From assembly GCA_938084685.1 (NCBI GenBank), contig CALKGE010000006.1:124001-188000 (forward strand): 64,000 nt of DNA. The letters are read 5' to 3'. The position numbers and the translations under genes are program-made. A model generated the notes under the pieces. That model saw only the letters and a program-made list of their open reading frames with translations, did no database searches and had not been told where the DNA came from. Below, in pieces: positions 8,643-17,950 of this stretch. The stretch is from an uncultured Pirellulaceae bacterium. GTDB taxonomy: Bacteria; Planctomycetota; Planctomycetia; Pirellulales; Pirellulaceae. Position 1 is the first letter of the stretch; each line of letters begins with the position of its first letter.

Positions 8643-8873
8643 GTGTCAGTAGAAGCTAAAGTTATTGATGTTGTTGCAGAGCAGCTTGGTGTCGACAAAG
8701 ACAAAATCACTCGCGATACATCATTCGTAAACGACCTTGGTGCTGACTCTCTCGACACTGTCGAGTTGATCATGGAGTTGGAAGAAGAGTTTGAAACAAC
8801 TATTCCTGAATCCACTGCAGAGCAGATTCAGACCGTTGGTCAGGCAATAGATTTTCTGGAACAAAACAGTTAA
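8643..8873 (+). CDS. acpP: Acyl carrier protein
   Basis: A 76-residue acidic carrier with the phosphopantetheine site S36 in [12 protein letters not shown]. It starts at a GTG, set by a clear AGGAG ribosome site at 8631-8635 with 7-base spacing; no ATG lies in a suitable position. The remaining sequence ([32 protein letters not shown]) is a full-length standard ACP. It is followed 18 bp later by fabF, so the two are almost certainly co-transcribed. Confidence 0.97.
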   Translation: MSVEAKVIDVVAEQLGVDKDKITRDTSFVNDLGADSLDTVELIMELEEEFETTIPESTAEQIQTVGQAIDFLEQNS

Positions 8874-8891
8874 GCCGGGCTGTAGATAGCA

Positions 8892-10133
8892 ATGAAACGA
8901 CGAGTTGTCGTTACTGGCCTTGGGGTCGTAACGTCTTTAAGTCAGGATGTCGAAGACCTATGGACTCGGCTGCTGGCTGGCGAAAGTGGTATCCACCACC
9001 TTGAATGCGTTGAAACAGAACGGTTCAAGGTAAAAATCGGTGGAGACGTTCATAATTGGGATCCGTCCGAAGTGATTGATCCCCGGGACGCCAAACGTGT
9101 CGACCGCTTCACTCAGTTTGCGCTCGTTGCCGGCACGCAGGCAGTCCAGGACTCCGGACTCGATTTTGAAAACGAAAATGTACACCGTTGTGGTGTGGTG
9201 TTGGGTTCTGGAATTGGTGGTCTCAACGAAATTGAAGCCCAGATTGAACGTTTGCTTTTCAAGGGTCCGGACCGCGTGTCACCGATGACGATCCCCAAGC
9301 TGATGCTCAATGCGGCTGGTGGGAACCTGGCGATCCGATTTGGTTTGCGCGGTCCCAACTTTGCAGTCGCCACTGCCTGTGCATCCGCGAACAATGCCAT
9401 GGGCGATGCATTTCAGATGATTCAAAATGGAATCTCTGACATCGTCATTACTGGCGGCACCGAAGCTGCCATGACGGGCATGGGCGTCAGTGCCTTTCAG
9501 AACATGAAGGCCCTGTCACGTCGCAATGATGAGCCTGCTCGCGCGTCGCGTCCGTTTGATATCGACCGGGATGGGTTTGTGCTGAGTGAAGGGGCGGGGA
9601 TTCTGATTTTTGAAGAACTCGAACACGCTTTGGCGCGAAATGCCAAAATCTACTGCGAAGTCATCGGATATGGTGCCAGTTGTGATGCAGGGCATATTAC
9701 CCAACCTGACCCGGCTGGAATGGGTGCCAGCAAGGCCATGCAAAACGCGATCGATGATGCTGGCATCAAACCCGAAGAGGTGCATTACCTGAACGCACAC
9801 GGAACAAGCACTCCTTTGGGTGATGTAGCAGAAACTCAGGCTGTCAAAGTTGTATTCGGGGAACATGCCTATGACCTGAATATTTCCAGCACCAAAAGTG
9901 CACTCGGACATTCGCTCGGAGCTAGCGGCGGCGTGGAACTTGTAATTACTGCGAAAACTATCCAAAACCAGACCGTTCCTCCTACGATCAATCTGGAAAA
10001 TCAGGATCCTCAATGTGATCTGAATTACACTCCGAATACACCACAGCAACGTGACCTGAATATCGCCATGAGTAATAGTTTTGGATTTGGCGGGCATAAT
10101 GCTTCTATCATTGTTAAACGGTTTACTCCCTAA
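8892..10133 (+). CDS. fabF: 3-oxoacyl-ACP synthase II
   Basis: The condensing enzyme that extends acyl-ACP with malonyl-ACP. The 413-residue product keeps the whole Cys-His-His catalytic set at the same residue numbers as E. coli FabF: C163 in ATACASANN, H303 in NAHGTSTPLGD and H340 in KSALGHSLGASG. K335 in STKS is also present. It sits between acpP (18 bp) and a second ketosynthase-fold gene (20 bp), so it is the active member of a ketosynthase pair. Confidence 0.96.
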   Translation: MKRRVVVTGLGVVTSLSQDVEDLWTRLLAGESGIHHLECVETERFKVKIGGDVHNWDPSEVIDPRDAKRVDRFTQFALVAGTQAVQDSGLDFENENVHRCGVVLGSGIGGLNEIEAQIERLLFKGPDRVSPMTIPKLMLNAAGGNLAIRFGLRGPNFAVATACASANNAMGDAFQMIQNGISDIVITGGTEAAMTGMGVSAFQNMKALSRRNDEPARASRPFDIDRDGFVLSEGAGILIFEELEHALARNAKIYCEVIGYGASCDAGHITQPDPAGMGASKAMQNAIDDAGIKPEEVHYLNAHGTSTPLGDVAETQAVKVVFGEHAYDLNISSTKSALGHSLGASGGVELVITAKTIQNQTVPPTINLENQDPQCDLNYTPNTPQQRDLNIAMSNSFGFGGHNASIIVKRFTP

Positions 10134-10153
10134 GGAGATAGGCTCAACTATTC

Positions 10154-11479
10154 ATGGCAAATCAGCTCATGTCAGATCAGCAAACACGAATTGTCATCAC
10201 AGGTCTTGGCCAGATCAGTGCCCTCGGTAATACCGTCGAACAATTGGCGACCGCGTTGGACGCGCAGCAATCTGGCGTGCGTACTCTGGTACAGATTCCC
10301 TACAAACATCTGAAGGCTTCCTATGGTGGAGAAGCCTGGGAGTTTAGCGGTGATATTGATAATTACGGACCACTGGAAAAATCGACGATGCGAGCTATCA
10401 AAAAAGGTAGCCGCCTCATGTGTCGTGAAATCCAGATGGGGGTCGCATCCGCTCAACATGCACTCCAGGACGCCGGACTGAATCCAGAGGTTTACAATCC
10501 TGAGCGAATCGGGATCGTTTACGGCTGTGACTATATTCTGAGCCACCCGCAGGAGTTCCGTGAAGGAGTCCGAGCCAGTCTGGATGATCAGGGCCAATTC
10601 GATTTTGATAACTGGGCTGTAAAAGGAATGCCCAACCTGAATCCACTCTGGCTGCTGAAATACCTGCCCAACATGCCAGCCAGCCATATCGGGATCTACA
10701 ATGATCTGCGGGGACCAAGTAATTCACTTACCATGCGTGAAGCTTCTTCCAATCTGGCCATTGGCGAGGCGATTTGCACAATCGAACGTGGAGATGCAGA
10801 TTTAATGGTTTCCGGAGCGACCGGAACAAGGATTCATCCACTACGAACCGTATATGTTAATCGGCAGGAAACTCTGGCTTCGAACAAATTCGAAGCTGCT
10901 CAGGCATCACGGCCTTTTGAGCTGAACCGGGAAGGCATGGTGGTTGGTGAAGGGGCCGGTTCCCTCATCCTCGAACGACTCGACTCTGCCACCGAGCGGG
11001 GAGCGAACATCTATGGTGAAATTGTAGGCTTCGGGTCTTCCACCGTAATTAATTCGGACTTTACTCCGAATTTTGAACAGGCCATTTCCAACGTGATTGA
11101 CCAGGCCCTGAATTCGGCTGGTATGGATGCAGATCAGATTGGTCATGTAAATGCCCACGGGAATTCAAAAATTTCCACCGATCGTGCAGAAGCCCGAGCA
11201 ATCCATGGTGCCTTCGGAAACGAAACTCCGGTTGTCGCTCTGAAGAGTTATACCGGGAACATGGGAGCCGGTAGTGGAGCCGTTGAGCTGATCAGCAGCC
11301 TGGTTGCTCTGGGAAAAGGAACTCTGTTCCGTACACTGAATTACGATACGCCTGACCCGGAATGTGATATACATGTCACTAATGCGACAGATCTTCCTGC
11401 GGGAAACAGCTTTATCAACCTGAGTGTGACTCCTCAGGGACAGGCCAGTGCTGTTATCGTCAAAAAGTACGAAGCTTAG
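10154..11479 (+). CDS. Ketosynthase-fold protein lacking the catalytic Cys and one His (chain-length-factor-like)
   Basis: This 441-residue protein aligns with FabF throughout (IVITGLGQISALG start, FELNREGMVVGEGAGSLILE, NAHGNS, and GNMGAGSGAVE near the end). The position of the nucleophilic cysteine is Glu196 (MREASSN against TACASAN in the neighbouring FabF). The second catalytic histidine is Asn369 (KSYTGNMGAGSG against KSALGHSLGASG). H335 and K364 remain. It cannot perform ordinary condensation. The layout, an active KAS followed by an inactive homologue 20 bp downstream, resembles the KS-alpha/chain-length-factor pairs of type II polyketide systems, which have Gln at that position. By inference it forms a heterodimer with FabF and sets chain length, or acts as a decarboxylase. 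An AAGGAGAT ribosome site lies at 10132-10139, rather far from this ATG. Confidence 0.85.
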   Translation: MANQLMSDQQTRIVITGLGQISALGNTVEQLATALDAQQSGVRTLVQIPYKHLKASYGGEAWEFSGDIDNYGPLEKSTMRAIKKGSRLMCREIQMGVASAQHALQDAGLNPEVYNPERIGIVYGCDYILSHPQEFREGVRASLDDQGQFDFDNWAVKGMPNLNPLWLLKYLPNMPASHIGIYNDLRGPSNSLTMREASSNLAIGEAICTIERGDADLMVSGATGTRIHPLRTVYVNRQETLASNKFEAAQASRPFELNREGMVVGEGAGSLILERLDSATERGANIYGEIVGFGSSTVINSDFTPNFEQAISNVIDQALNSAGMDADQIGHVNAHGNSKISTDRAEARAIHGAFGNETPVVALKSYTGNMGAGSGAVELISSLVALGKGTLFRTLNYDTPDPECDIHVTNATDLPAGNSFINLSVTPQGQASAVIVKKYEA

Positions 11480-12020
11480 CCCTTTTGCTTTCCAGCCTTG
11501 GCAAGCAGGTTTTCAACGTTCTAGTACCCAATCACCTCAACCAACCGCCCGGTCGGAATCTGGACGTCCGGTGATTCTCGCCACTGTTACCGTTTTCGGG
11601 AAACCAGCCTGTAAACTCTCAGTAATGGCTATATTACCTAAGTTTTCCAGCCGCGAAGTACGGATTTCTTACATTCTCCACAGGTTGACACTTTCTGGGT
11701 TCAGGGGTACTCTGAATAGGATTCAACCCTCAAAAAGAGTAGGTGCTTGTATGTCCTAAAGACTACCACTTAAATTGAGAGCGCGGAATATCCGCCCGGC
11801 ACACGTGTTAAACGTGTTTAATGCAACTATACAAGCATTAGATGCCAATGAAACGGCCGGCGGTTGGGATGTTTTCGATCTGTGCAAAACTGAGATGTTT
11901 TGCCTGGATCGAAGGTATACTGGCCGACGGCATTTTTATTGACGCCGGTGAATTATTAAAAACATTATCGTTTATGGCATTTTAAGGATCGCCAAACACA
12001 CGAAAAAAGGTTTAAACCCG
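11480..12020. other. 541-bp intergenic region with the nusA leader
   Basis: I see no credible protein gene here. It holds a good promoter at 11685-11713 and then about 300 bases of untranslated leader before nusA. The leader contains short inverted repeats, such as GCGGA-ata-TCCGC and ACACG...CGTGT around 11782-11819. The rimP gene that normally precedes nusA is absent. The 3' side of the preceding gene shows no clear terminator. Confidence 0.6.
11685..11713 (+). promoter_or_regulatory. Predicted sigma-70 promoter for the nusA-infB operon
   Basis: A perfect TTGACA (11685-11690), an optimal 17-bp spacer and TACTCT (11708-11713) form one of the best consensus promoters in the window. Transcription would start near 11720, leaving a leader of about 300 bases before nusA. 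Confidence 0.6.
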
Positions 12021-13472
12021 ATGGATCCAGATCAAATTCTACGTATCGTCGATTCGCTGCATCGCGATAAGAACATCGATACTGAAATTGTGTTCCGAGC
12101 AATCGAATCCGCATTCGCTTCCGCTGCTCGACGCCAGTACGGCGACACATCGGATGTCCTTGTCAGCGTGGACCGCGAAAATGGTTCGATGCAAGCTACA
12201 CTCGACGGCGAACCACTCGATCCAGCGGAAATGATAGGACGCATCGGTGCCCAGATGGCCAAACAGGTCATTATTCAGAAGATTCGTGAGGCCGAGCGGG
12301 ATTCGTTAGTTGAGGAATTTCATGAACTGGAAGACCAGATCGTCAATGGAACCGTTCATCGAGTGGAAAACTCGCTGGTCACTATCCAGTTAAACAACCT
12401 CGAAGCAATTCTGCCTCGAAGTGAACAGATTCCTGGCGAATCCCATCACAGCGGAGAACGTATTCGAGCGATGGTCTGCGAAGTTCGACCTCAGGGTACG
12501 CGCGTCAAAGTGGTACTCAGCCGCAGTCGTCCCCGTTTTGTCCAACGGCTATTTGAACAGGAAATCCCTGAAATTGCCGAAGGCGTAATAACCATCAATG
12601 CCCTCTCCCGGGAGCCTGGCTATCGAAGTAAAGTAGCTGTCAGCAGTACTGATAGTCGAGTCGACTGCGTCGGAGCTTGTGTAGGAGTTCGTGGTAACCG
12701 AATTCGCAGCATTGTGGACGAACTGAACAGCGAACGTATCGATATCGTACGTTGGGATGATGATCCGGAAGTCATGATTCCCAATGCCCTGCAACCTGCC
12801 GAAGTTGATCAGGTCCTGCTGTGTGACATGATTGGCCGTGCCATTGTACTGGTCCGAGAAGATCAATTATCACTGGCCATTGGACGACGCGGACAAAATG
12901 TGCGTCTCGCCTCCAAGTTATGTGGTTGGGATATCGAAATCATGACGGCCGAGGAACTGGACGAGCAGATTGATCGAGCTGTAACAGGTTATTCAGCTCT
13001 GGACGGAGTCAATGACGATCTGGCCGCTGCCTTAGTGGAACAGGGATACCTGTCCTATGACGACCTGTCGGTTATCGAACCTGACGCATTGGCTGAAATG
13101 GGCGGATTGACGATGGAACAGGTCGACCACATCGTCGAACAGGCCGAAACACGTGCTGAAGAAGCTGAAGTTGCGGCTCTGGAAGAACGTGAACGACAGA
13201 AGGCCGTTGCCGCTGCCGAAGCTGAAGCAGCCGCTGCCCAAGCCAGTCTTCAGACACCGGAGGAAGATGGCGGGCAGGAAGCAACAGCTACCGAAAGTGA
13301 AAGTGCTGGCGACGAAGCACCAGCAGACGAAGCTTCACCTGTTGAAGAGGTAGAGGATAACGATGTTGATGAAGAGACTGCTGCTGAAGAAACTTCGTCA
13401 GAAGAGGACACAGCATCGGAAGCAACTGATTCGAGTGACGAGTCGGAAGAAACCGAGTCTGAGCAGGAATAG
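12021..13472 (+). CDS. nusA: Transcription termination/antitermination factor NusA
   Basis: NusA binds RNA polymerase and nascent RNA and modulates pausing, termination and antitermination. The 483-residue product has the N-terminal polymerase-binding domain, an S1 domain ([33 protein letters not shown]), and two KH domains ([31 protein letters not shown] and [23 protein letters not shown]). A helix-hairpin-helix repeat follows ([25 protein letters not shown]). The last roughly 85 residues are an Ala/Glu/Asp/Ser-rich acidic tail with no domain. It leads an operon with infB (68 bp) and rbfA. Confidence 0.95.
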   Translation: MDPDQILRIVDSLHRDKNIDTEIVFRAIESAFASAARRQYGDTSDVLVSVDRENGSMQATLDGEPLDPAEMIGRIGAQMAKQVIIQKIREAERDSLVEEFHELEDQIVNGTVHRVENSLVTIQLNNLEAILPRSEQIPGESHHSGERIRAMVCEVRPQGTRVKVVLSRSRPRFVQRLFEQEIPEIAEGVITINALSREPGYRSKVAVSSTDSRVDCVGACVGVRGNRIRSIVDELNSERIDIVRWDDDPEVMIPNALQPAEVDQVLLCDMIGRAIVLVREDQLSLAIGRRGQNVRLASKLCGWDIEIMTAEELDEQIDRAVTGYSALDGVNDDLAAALVEQGYLSYDDLSVIEPDALAEMGGLTMEQVDHIVEQAETRAEEAEVAALEERERQKAVAAAEAEAAAAQASLQTPEEDGGQEATATESESAGDEAPADEASPVEEVEDNDVDEETAAEETSSEEDTASEATDSSDESEETESEQE

Positions 13473-13530
13473 AATAAGTTATATGTATTGCTTCTTGGGA
13501 AGCAGTACCAATCACCACAGGTAATTTTTT

Positions 13531-13535
13531 GGAGG
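13531..13535 (+). promoter_or_regulatory. Ribosome binding site that fixes the infB start
   Basis: GGAGG lies 5 bases before the GTG at 13541. The TTG at 13529, which would give a slightly longer frame, overlaps this site and is therefore an unlikely start. Confidence 0.75.
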
Positions 13536-13540
13536 GCGCC

Positions 13541-16261
13541 GTGCCCGTAAGAATCTACGCATTAGCGAAAGAGCTGGATTACGACAGCAAAGAGCTGGTA
13601 GATCTCTGTAAAAAAGCAGGGATCACTGGGAAGGGCTCTGCGCTGGCAAGTCTTGACGATGATGAAGTTCAGCAAGTCAAAGATTACCTGAACAAAGCTC
13701 CAACTGCAGCTGGAGCAACCGAATCGGAAGTGGTGGAGGCTCCACAAAAACCGGCTCGACAGCGCCGCGGACCGATCAAGGTGGTTTCCAGCAGGAAATC
13801 GAGTGGTCTATTATCAGGCCGTAAAAAATCGGCCGATGACCTGGAAGAAGAAACGCTCCCAGCCGACGATCCAGACGAGGCTCCAGCCGACGCTCCAGAC
13901 GACGATCAGGTGGATACCAGCGACCCGGATGATCCAGTCGATTCGCCTGTACCGGAGCGCCCGCAACGGCGACCTGTCAGTCCCGGAGCGAAAATCAAGG
14001 TCATTGGACGTAAAGCCGGCGAAGGTAATGGCGAATCAGGAAAAGCCAGGCCAAAAACAAAACGGCGTGATCCCGTCATCAAGTTAGCCTCCGTCCCGCA
14101 GGTGAAACAACCCAAAGCTCCTAAAAAACCTGAAGAGAAAACCGTTAAACCGGCCATGTCTCTGTCAGACGCTCTCAAGAGTAAGGTCGGAAAACGCGGG
14201 CCCCTGCAGCACCTCACCAAAAATCTGGACGAGCCTCAGGTGCAGCCTGAACAGGACGCCAACAAACGAGGGAAAAAACGCAAGGGTAAAGGGCGAGAAC
14301 GTCGGGACGGTGATCTGGCCGGTATGGCATCCGCTCGAGCAGACCGGAAGAATCAGCAACGTCGCCGCGAAAATCGCGGTGGAGACTCGCGTTACGAAGA
14401 GCGTGGTTCCAGACGTATGGGACGCCGCACGCTGACGCGGACCGGTAATAATACAGCAGCACCTCGAAAATCCAAAGTCGCGCTTGAGCTCCCCTGCTCG
14501 GTTCGTTCATTCTCGGAAGCAGCAGGATTACCCGCCGGCAACGTTCAGATGACGCTGATGGGACTCGGCGCCATGCTCACCATCAACGATCAACTCGACG
14601 AGGAACTGGCAGAAATGCTGGCACTGGAGCTGGGAGTTGAAATTGAATTCAAGCAACCTGAGACTCTGGAAGAAGCGCTCATTGATGCGATCGAAGCTCA
14701 AGAAGACTCAGAAGACGAATTGGCAGCTCGTCCCCCGGTGATCACTTTCCTGGGACACGTTGACCACGGTAAAACTTCGCTACTTGACTACCTGATCGGC
14801 ATTGATGTGGTTTCAGGGGAAGCAGGTGGTATCACCCAGCATATCCGGGCATTCCAGACCAACCACAATGACCAATTGATCTCATTCGTGGATACTCCTG
14901 GCCACGAAGCTTTCACAGAAATGCGTGCTCGTGGAGCCAACGTAACTGACATCGCCGTCCTGGTTGTGGCAGCCGACGACGGAGTGATGCCTCAGACGGA
15001 AGAGGCCATCAGCCATGCCAAAGCAGCTGGTGTCCCCATAATCGTCGCACTCAATAAAATCGATCTGCCGGGCATCACCGAAGAGCACATCAACACTGTC
15101 CTGGGAGAATTACCAGGCTACGATTTAACCCCCAGTGAATGGGGTGGTGACGTGGAAGTGGTCCGCACAAGTGCCATTGACGGAACAGGGATGGATGATC
15201 TCCGTGATACGATCCTGGGTATCGCCGAACTTCATGAGTACAAAGCAAATCCCAATCGTGATGCCATTGGCGTCTGCCTGGAATCCGAACAGGAAACCGC
15301 ACGCGGTGTCATCGCGAAGGTGATTGTCCAAAATGGTACGTTGCAAGTGGGCGACGTCCTGGTTTGTGGTCATGCACATGGACGCGTCAAAGCGATGTAC
15401 GATACTTTGACCGGTAAACCGGTCGAGGAAGCCGGACCGAGTACCCCGGTCAATATTGCCGGCCTGGATACTGCTCCGGATGCAGGTGACAAATTCCACG
15501 TTCTTGACGAGATTTCCGATGCTCGTGAAGTGGCGGAACTGCGATCAGAACGTTCTCGAGCCACCAACCTGTCAGGGAATACTGTTAAGGTTTCGTTCGA
15601 TGATTTCCAACGACGACTTGCTGAAGGCAGTCTGGGACCAAGCGAAGTAGTCACATTGAACCTGATTATTCGCACGGATGTCCGAGGTTCGATCGAAGCA
15701 ATCCAGAAAGAACTCGGGAAACTGCAACACGACGAAGTTCAAATCAAGATACTGCAGGCATCTGTCGGAGGTATTACGGCGGCAGACATCGTTCTGGCGG
15801 ACGCTTCGGAAGCAGTCGTTATCGGATTCAATGTTGCCCCCGACAATGATGCTCGGCGATTGGCAGACGAAAAACAGGTTGAAATCCGGCGATATGACGT
15901 GATTTACAAAGTCACCGACGATATCCGCATGATGCTCGAAGGCAAGTTAAAGCCAGAAGAAAAAATGGTCGAGCTCGGACATGCCATGGTCCAACAAGCT
16001 TTCAGTATCAGTCGAGTTGGTACGATTGCCGGTTGTCGCGTGGTACAGGGAGAAATCGAGCGCAATTGTCGAATCCGCGTTATTCGAGATGGTCGAGTAA
16101 TCGGCGACTACGCGTTAGATTCGCTACGACGAGAGAAGGATGACGTTAAGTCCGTGCGAGAGAATATGGAATGTGGGATTAAACTGGCTGGTTTCAATGA
16201 CGTGAAACAGGATGACATCCTCGAAGCGTACAAGATCGAAGAAGTCGCTCGGACCCTCTGA
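13541..16261 (+). CDS. infB: Translation initiation factor IF-2
   Basis: IF-2 is the GTPase that places initiator tRNA on the 30S subunit and promotes subunit joining. From the GTG at 13541 it is 906 residues, beginning [20 protein letters not shown], the IF2_N fold. A long charged linker of about 280 residues follows, first acidic and then Lys/Arg-rich. A second IF2_N-like module ([21 protein letters not shown]) precedes the G domain. G motifs are GHVDHGKTS near residue 405, DTPGHEAF and NKID. Beta-barrel and IF-2C domains follow to the end. It is the second gene of nusA-infB-rbfA. Confidence 0.96.
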   Translation: MPVRIYALAKELDYDSKELVDLCKKAGITGKGSALASLDDDEVQQVKDYLNKAPTAAGATESEVVEAPQKPARQRRGPIKVVSSRKSSGLLSGRKKSADDLEEETLPADDPDEAPADAPDDDQVDTSDPDDPVDSPVPERPQRRPVSPGAKIKVIGRKAGEGNGESGKARPKTKRRDPVIKLASVPQVKQPKAPKKPEEKTVKPAMSLSDALKSKVGKRGPLQHLTKNLDEPQVQPEQDANKRGKKRKGKGRERRDGDLAGMASARADRKNQQRRRENRGGDSRYEERGSRRMGRRTLTRTGNNTAAPRKSKVALELPCSVRSFSEAAGLPAGNVQMTLMGLGAMLTINDQLDEELAEMLALELGVEIEFKQPETLEEALIDAIEAQEDSEDELAARPPVITFLGHVDHGKTSLLDYLIGIDVVSGEAGGITQHIRAFQTNHNDQLISFVDTPGHEAFTEMRARGANVTDIAVLVVAADDGVMPQTEEAISHAKAAGVPIIVALNKIDLPGITEEHINTVLGELPGYDLTPSEWGGDVEVVRTSAIDGTGMDDLRDTILGIAELHEYKANPNRDAIGVCLESEQETARGVIAKVIVQNGTLQVGDVLVCGHAHGRVKAMYDTLTGKPVEEAGPSTPVNIAGLDTAPDAGDKFHVLDEISDAREVAELRSERSRATNLSGNTVKVSFDDFQRRLAEGSLGPSEVVTLNLIIRTDVRGSIEAIQKELGKLQHDEVQIKILQASVGGITAADIVLADASEAVVIGFNVAPDNDARRLADEKQVEIRRYDVIYKVTDDIRMMLEGKLKPEEKMVELGHAMVQQAFSISRVGTIAGCRVVQGEIERNCRIRVIRDGRVIGDYALDSLRREKDDVKSVRENMECGIKLAGFNDVKQDDILEAYKIEEVARTL

Positions 16262-16313
16262 TCCCCTACCCTCAGCACATGCATTTTTCCGATTTCCAGG
16301 CAAGAGAAGATCG

Positions 16314-16703
16314 ATGAGTTCTCGGCGAGTATTAAAAGCAGCTCAGGCAATTCGCGAAGTCGTCAGCACGGCGATTATCACTGACCTGCGCGATCCTCGC
16401 ATTGAAAATGTCACGGTAACACGCGTGGAAGTTTCTGGGGACTTGCGTCACGCCAGAATCCATGTATCCGTCATGGGAGACCAGACTAATACGCGACAAG
16501 TCCTCAAAGGATTGAATAACGCGTCCGGTTTCCTGCAGCGTAAAGTAGCAAACCGGATCGATACCCGATACACCCCCAAACTCCAGTTCGTACTTGACGA
16601 AGGACTGAAGCACTCACTTGAAGTCACCAGAATCCTTGAAGAAGTATTACCCGCATCCGAAACAGAAGAAGATCAGGCTCTACCGTCAGAAGATCAGGAC
16701 TGA
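16314..16703 (+). CDS. rbfA: Ribosome-binding factor A
   Basis: RbfA assists late 30S maturation at the 16S rRNA 5' helix and supports growth in the cold. The ATG at 16314 gives 129 residues, starting MSSRRVLKAAQAIREVVSTAI; the frame runs upstream but without family similarity. The KH-type core is visible (DLRDPRIENVTVTRVEVSGDLRHARIHVSV and TPKLQFVLDEGLKHSLEVTRILEEV). The last 18 residues are an acidic tail. It follows infB by 52 bp. The truB gene that often comes next is replaced by an unrelated gene. Confidence 0.94.
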   Translation: MSSRRVLKAAQAIREVVSTAIITDLRDPRIENVTVTRVEVSGDLRHARIHVSVMGDQTNTRQVLKGLNNASGFLQRKVANRIDTRYTPKLQFVLDEGLKHSLEVTRILEEVLPASETEEDQALPSEDQD

Positions 16704-16743
16704 ATTTCTGAGTGACCTGTAACTCCAGCAGACAAAACGAATT

Positions 16744-17667
16744 ATGAGCGCCGCAAAACGAGCTTCGTTAATCAAGAAAACACATACGGTTTTGAAAAAG
16801 CACTTCCCGAAAGTGCAACTGCCGGTCAAAGATCGCCCCATTCTGGAACAACTCCTTTATGCATGTTGTTTGCAAAATGCTACGCCGGATCAGGCGACCG
16901 AAGCGTTTAGCAAGCTGCAGACCCGCTATGTAAGCTGGAATGAAGTCCGCGTTACCACGAACTCTGAATTGATGGAAGTCATGAGCTGCCTGCCGCAAGC
17001 CGCAGACGCTGCTCATCACCTCCGCCGGATTCTGTTCAAAGTCTTCGAAACTCACTTCACCTTTGACTTGTCGTTCATGGCGAAAGAAGGACTTAGTAAA
17101 TCCACTGCTACCATCAGCGGATACTATAAAGAGATTCCACCATTTGTTGTCAGTTACACAGTACAAAACGGACTGGGAGGTCACTCCATCCCGCTCAATG
17201 ACGGAGCTCTCGATGTGCTGGAGATCCTGGAAATCGTCAGTCCCAAAAATCGACAGCAACGAAAGGTTCCGGGACTGGAAAGAACGATTGCCAAGAATAA
17301 AGGAGTCGAATTCGGAGCACTGCTGCATATGCTCGGAACCCAGTTGGCGGCCGACCCATACAACAAGAAGACTCATGACATCCTGCTTCAAATCAATAAA
17401 GATTGCGCCGATAATCTGCCGGTAAAACCTTCTAAAAAATCGGCGTCAAAGGATGAGAAGTCTGACGAAACCTCCAGAGCGAAAAAGATAAAGTCTTCGG
17501 CTGGAAAAGCAGCAGACGGGAAGAAATCTGCACCAAAGAAAAAGGGGGCCGTAAAGAAGAAGGCTGTCGGGAAGAAGAAGCCCCCTAAAAAGCCAGCGAA
17601 AAAGAAGGCTGCCAGAAAAACGGCCGCTCCGAAAAAGAAAACCGGGCGACCCAAAAAACCGCGCTAA
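16744..17667 (+). CDS. HhH-GPD (endonuclease III-like) domain protein with histone H1-like tail
   Basis: Residues 1-225 resemble the all-helical endonuclease III fold: PILEQLLYACCLQNATPDQATEAFSKL parallels the Nth segment with LLSAQ, and a helix-hairpin-helix-like stretch lies near residue 120. The Nth catalytic Lys is not apparent. The region that should hold the VDTH aspartate reads HSIPLNDGALD, so Asn or a shifted Asp occupies the site. The Fe-S cysteine cluster is absent. Residues 228-307 are Lys/Ala/Pro-rich, like histone H1 or HU-tail proteins, and end in an AT-hook-like GRPKK. The protein is probably a DNA-binding factor rather than an active glycosylase; function unknown. It lies 40 bp after rbfA and probably shares its transcript. 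Confidence 0.7.
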   Translation: MSAAKRASLIKKTHTVLKKHFPKVQLPVKDRPILEQLLYACCLQNATPDQATEAFSKLQTRYVSWNEVRVTTNSELMEVMSCLPQAADAAHHLRRILFKVFETHFTFDLSFMAKEGLSKSTATISGYYKEIPPFVVSYTVQNGLGGHSIPLNDGALDVLEILEIVSPKNRQQRKVPGLERTIAKNKGVEFGALLHMLGTQLAADPYNKKTHDILLQINKDCADNLPVKPSKKSASKDEKSDETSRAKKIKSSAGKAADGKKSAPKKKGAVKKKAVGKKKPPKKPAKKKAARKTAAPKKKTGRPKKPR

Positions 17668-17884
17668 GACGATCGCGTTCCTATCCTGGTGTGACACACG
17701 TTCACGTCTCGATTCTGATCTTTTAAAAACTCCGTTAGGCAGCGGCACCGGACTCGTCCTCACCAGCTCTGGACTCCATGAGCTCGGCGTACTTCAGTCA
17801 ATCCATGTCCTGGCTGTTGATCGTGGTCTCCACCGGGAAGGATGTCCGAGTAACAAAACCGCATAGTCTGGAAACTCAAAGTTT

Positions 17885-17893
17885 TGCTAGAAT
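17885..17893 (+). promoter_or_regulatory. Predicted extended -10 promoter for the TPR gene at 17951
   Basis: TGCTAGAAT is an extended -10 element (TGn plus a five-of-six box), 57 bases before the GTG start. No -35 box is visible. It is identical to the element at 63415-63423. Confidence 0.45.
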
Positions 17894-17950
17894 ACAGCCT
17901 CACTTACAGGTCAATCGCCTCGAACTGTAACCGACAAGGCAAAAAAACTC

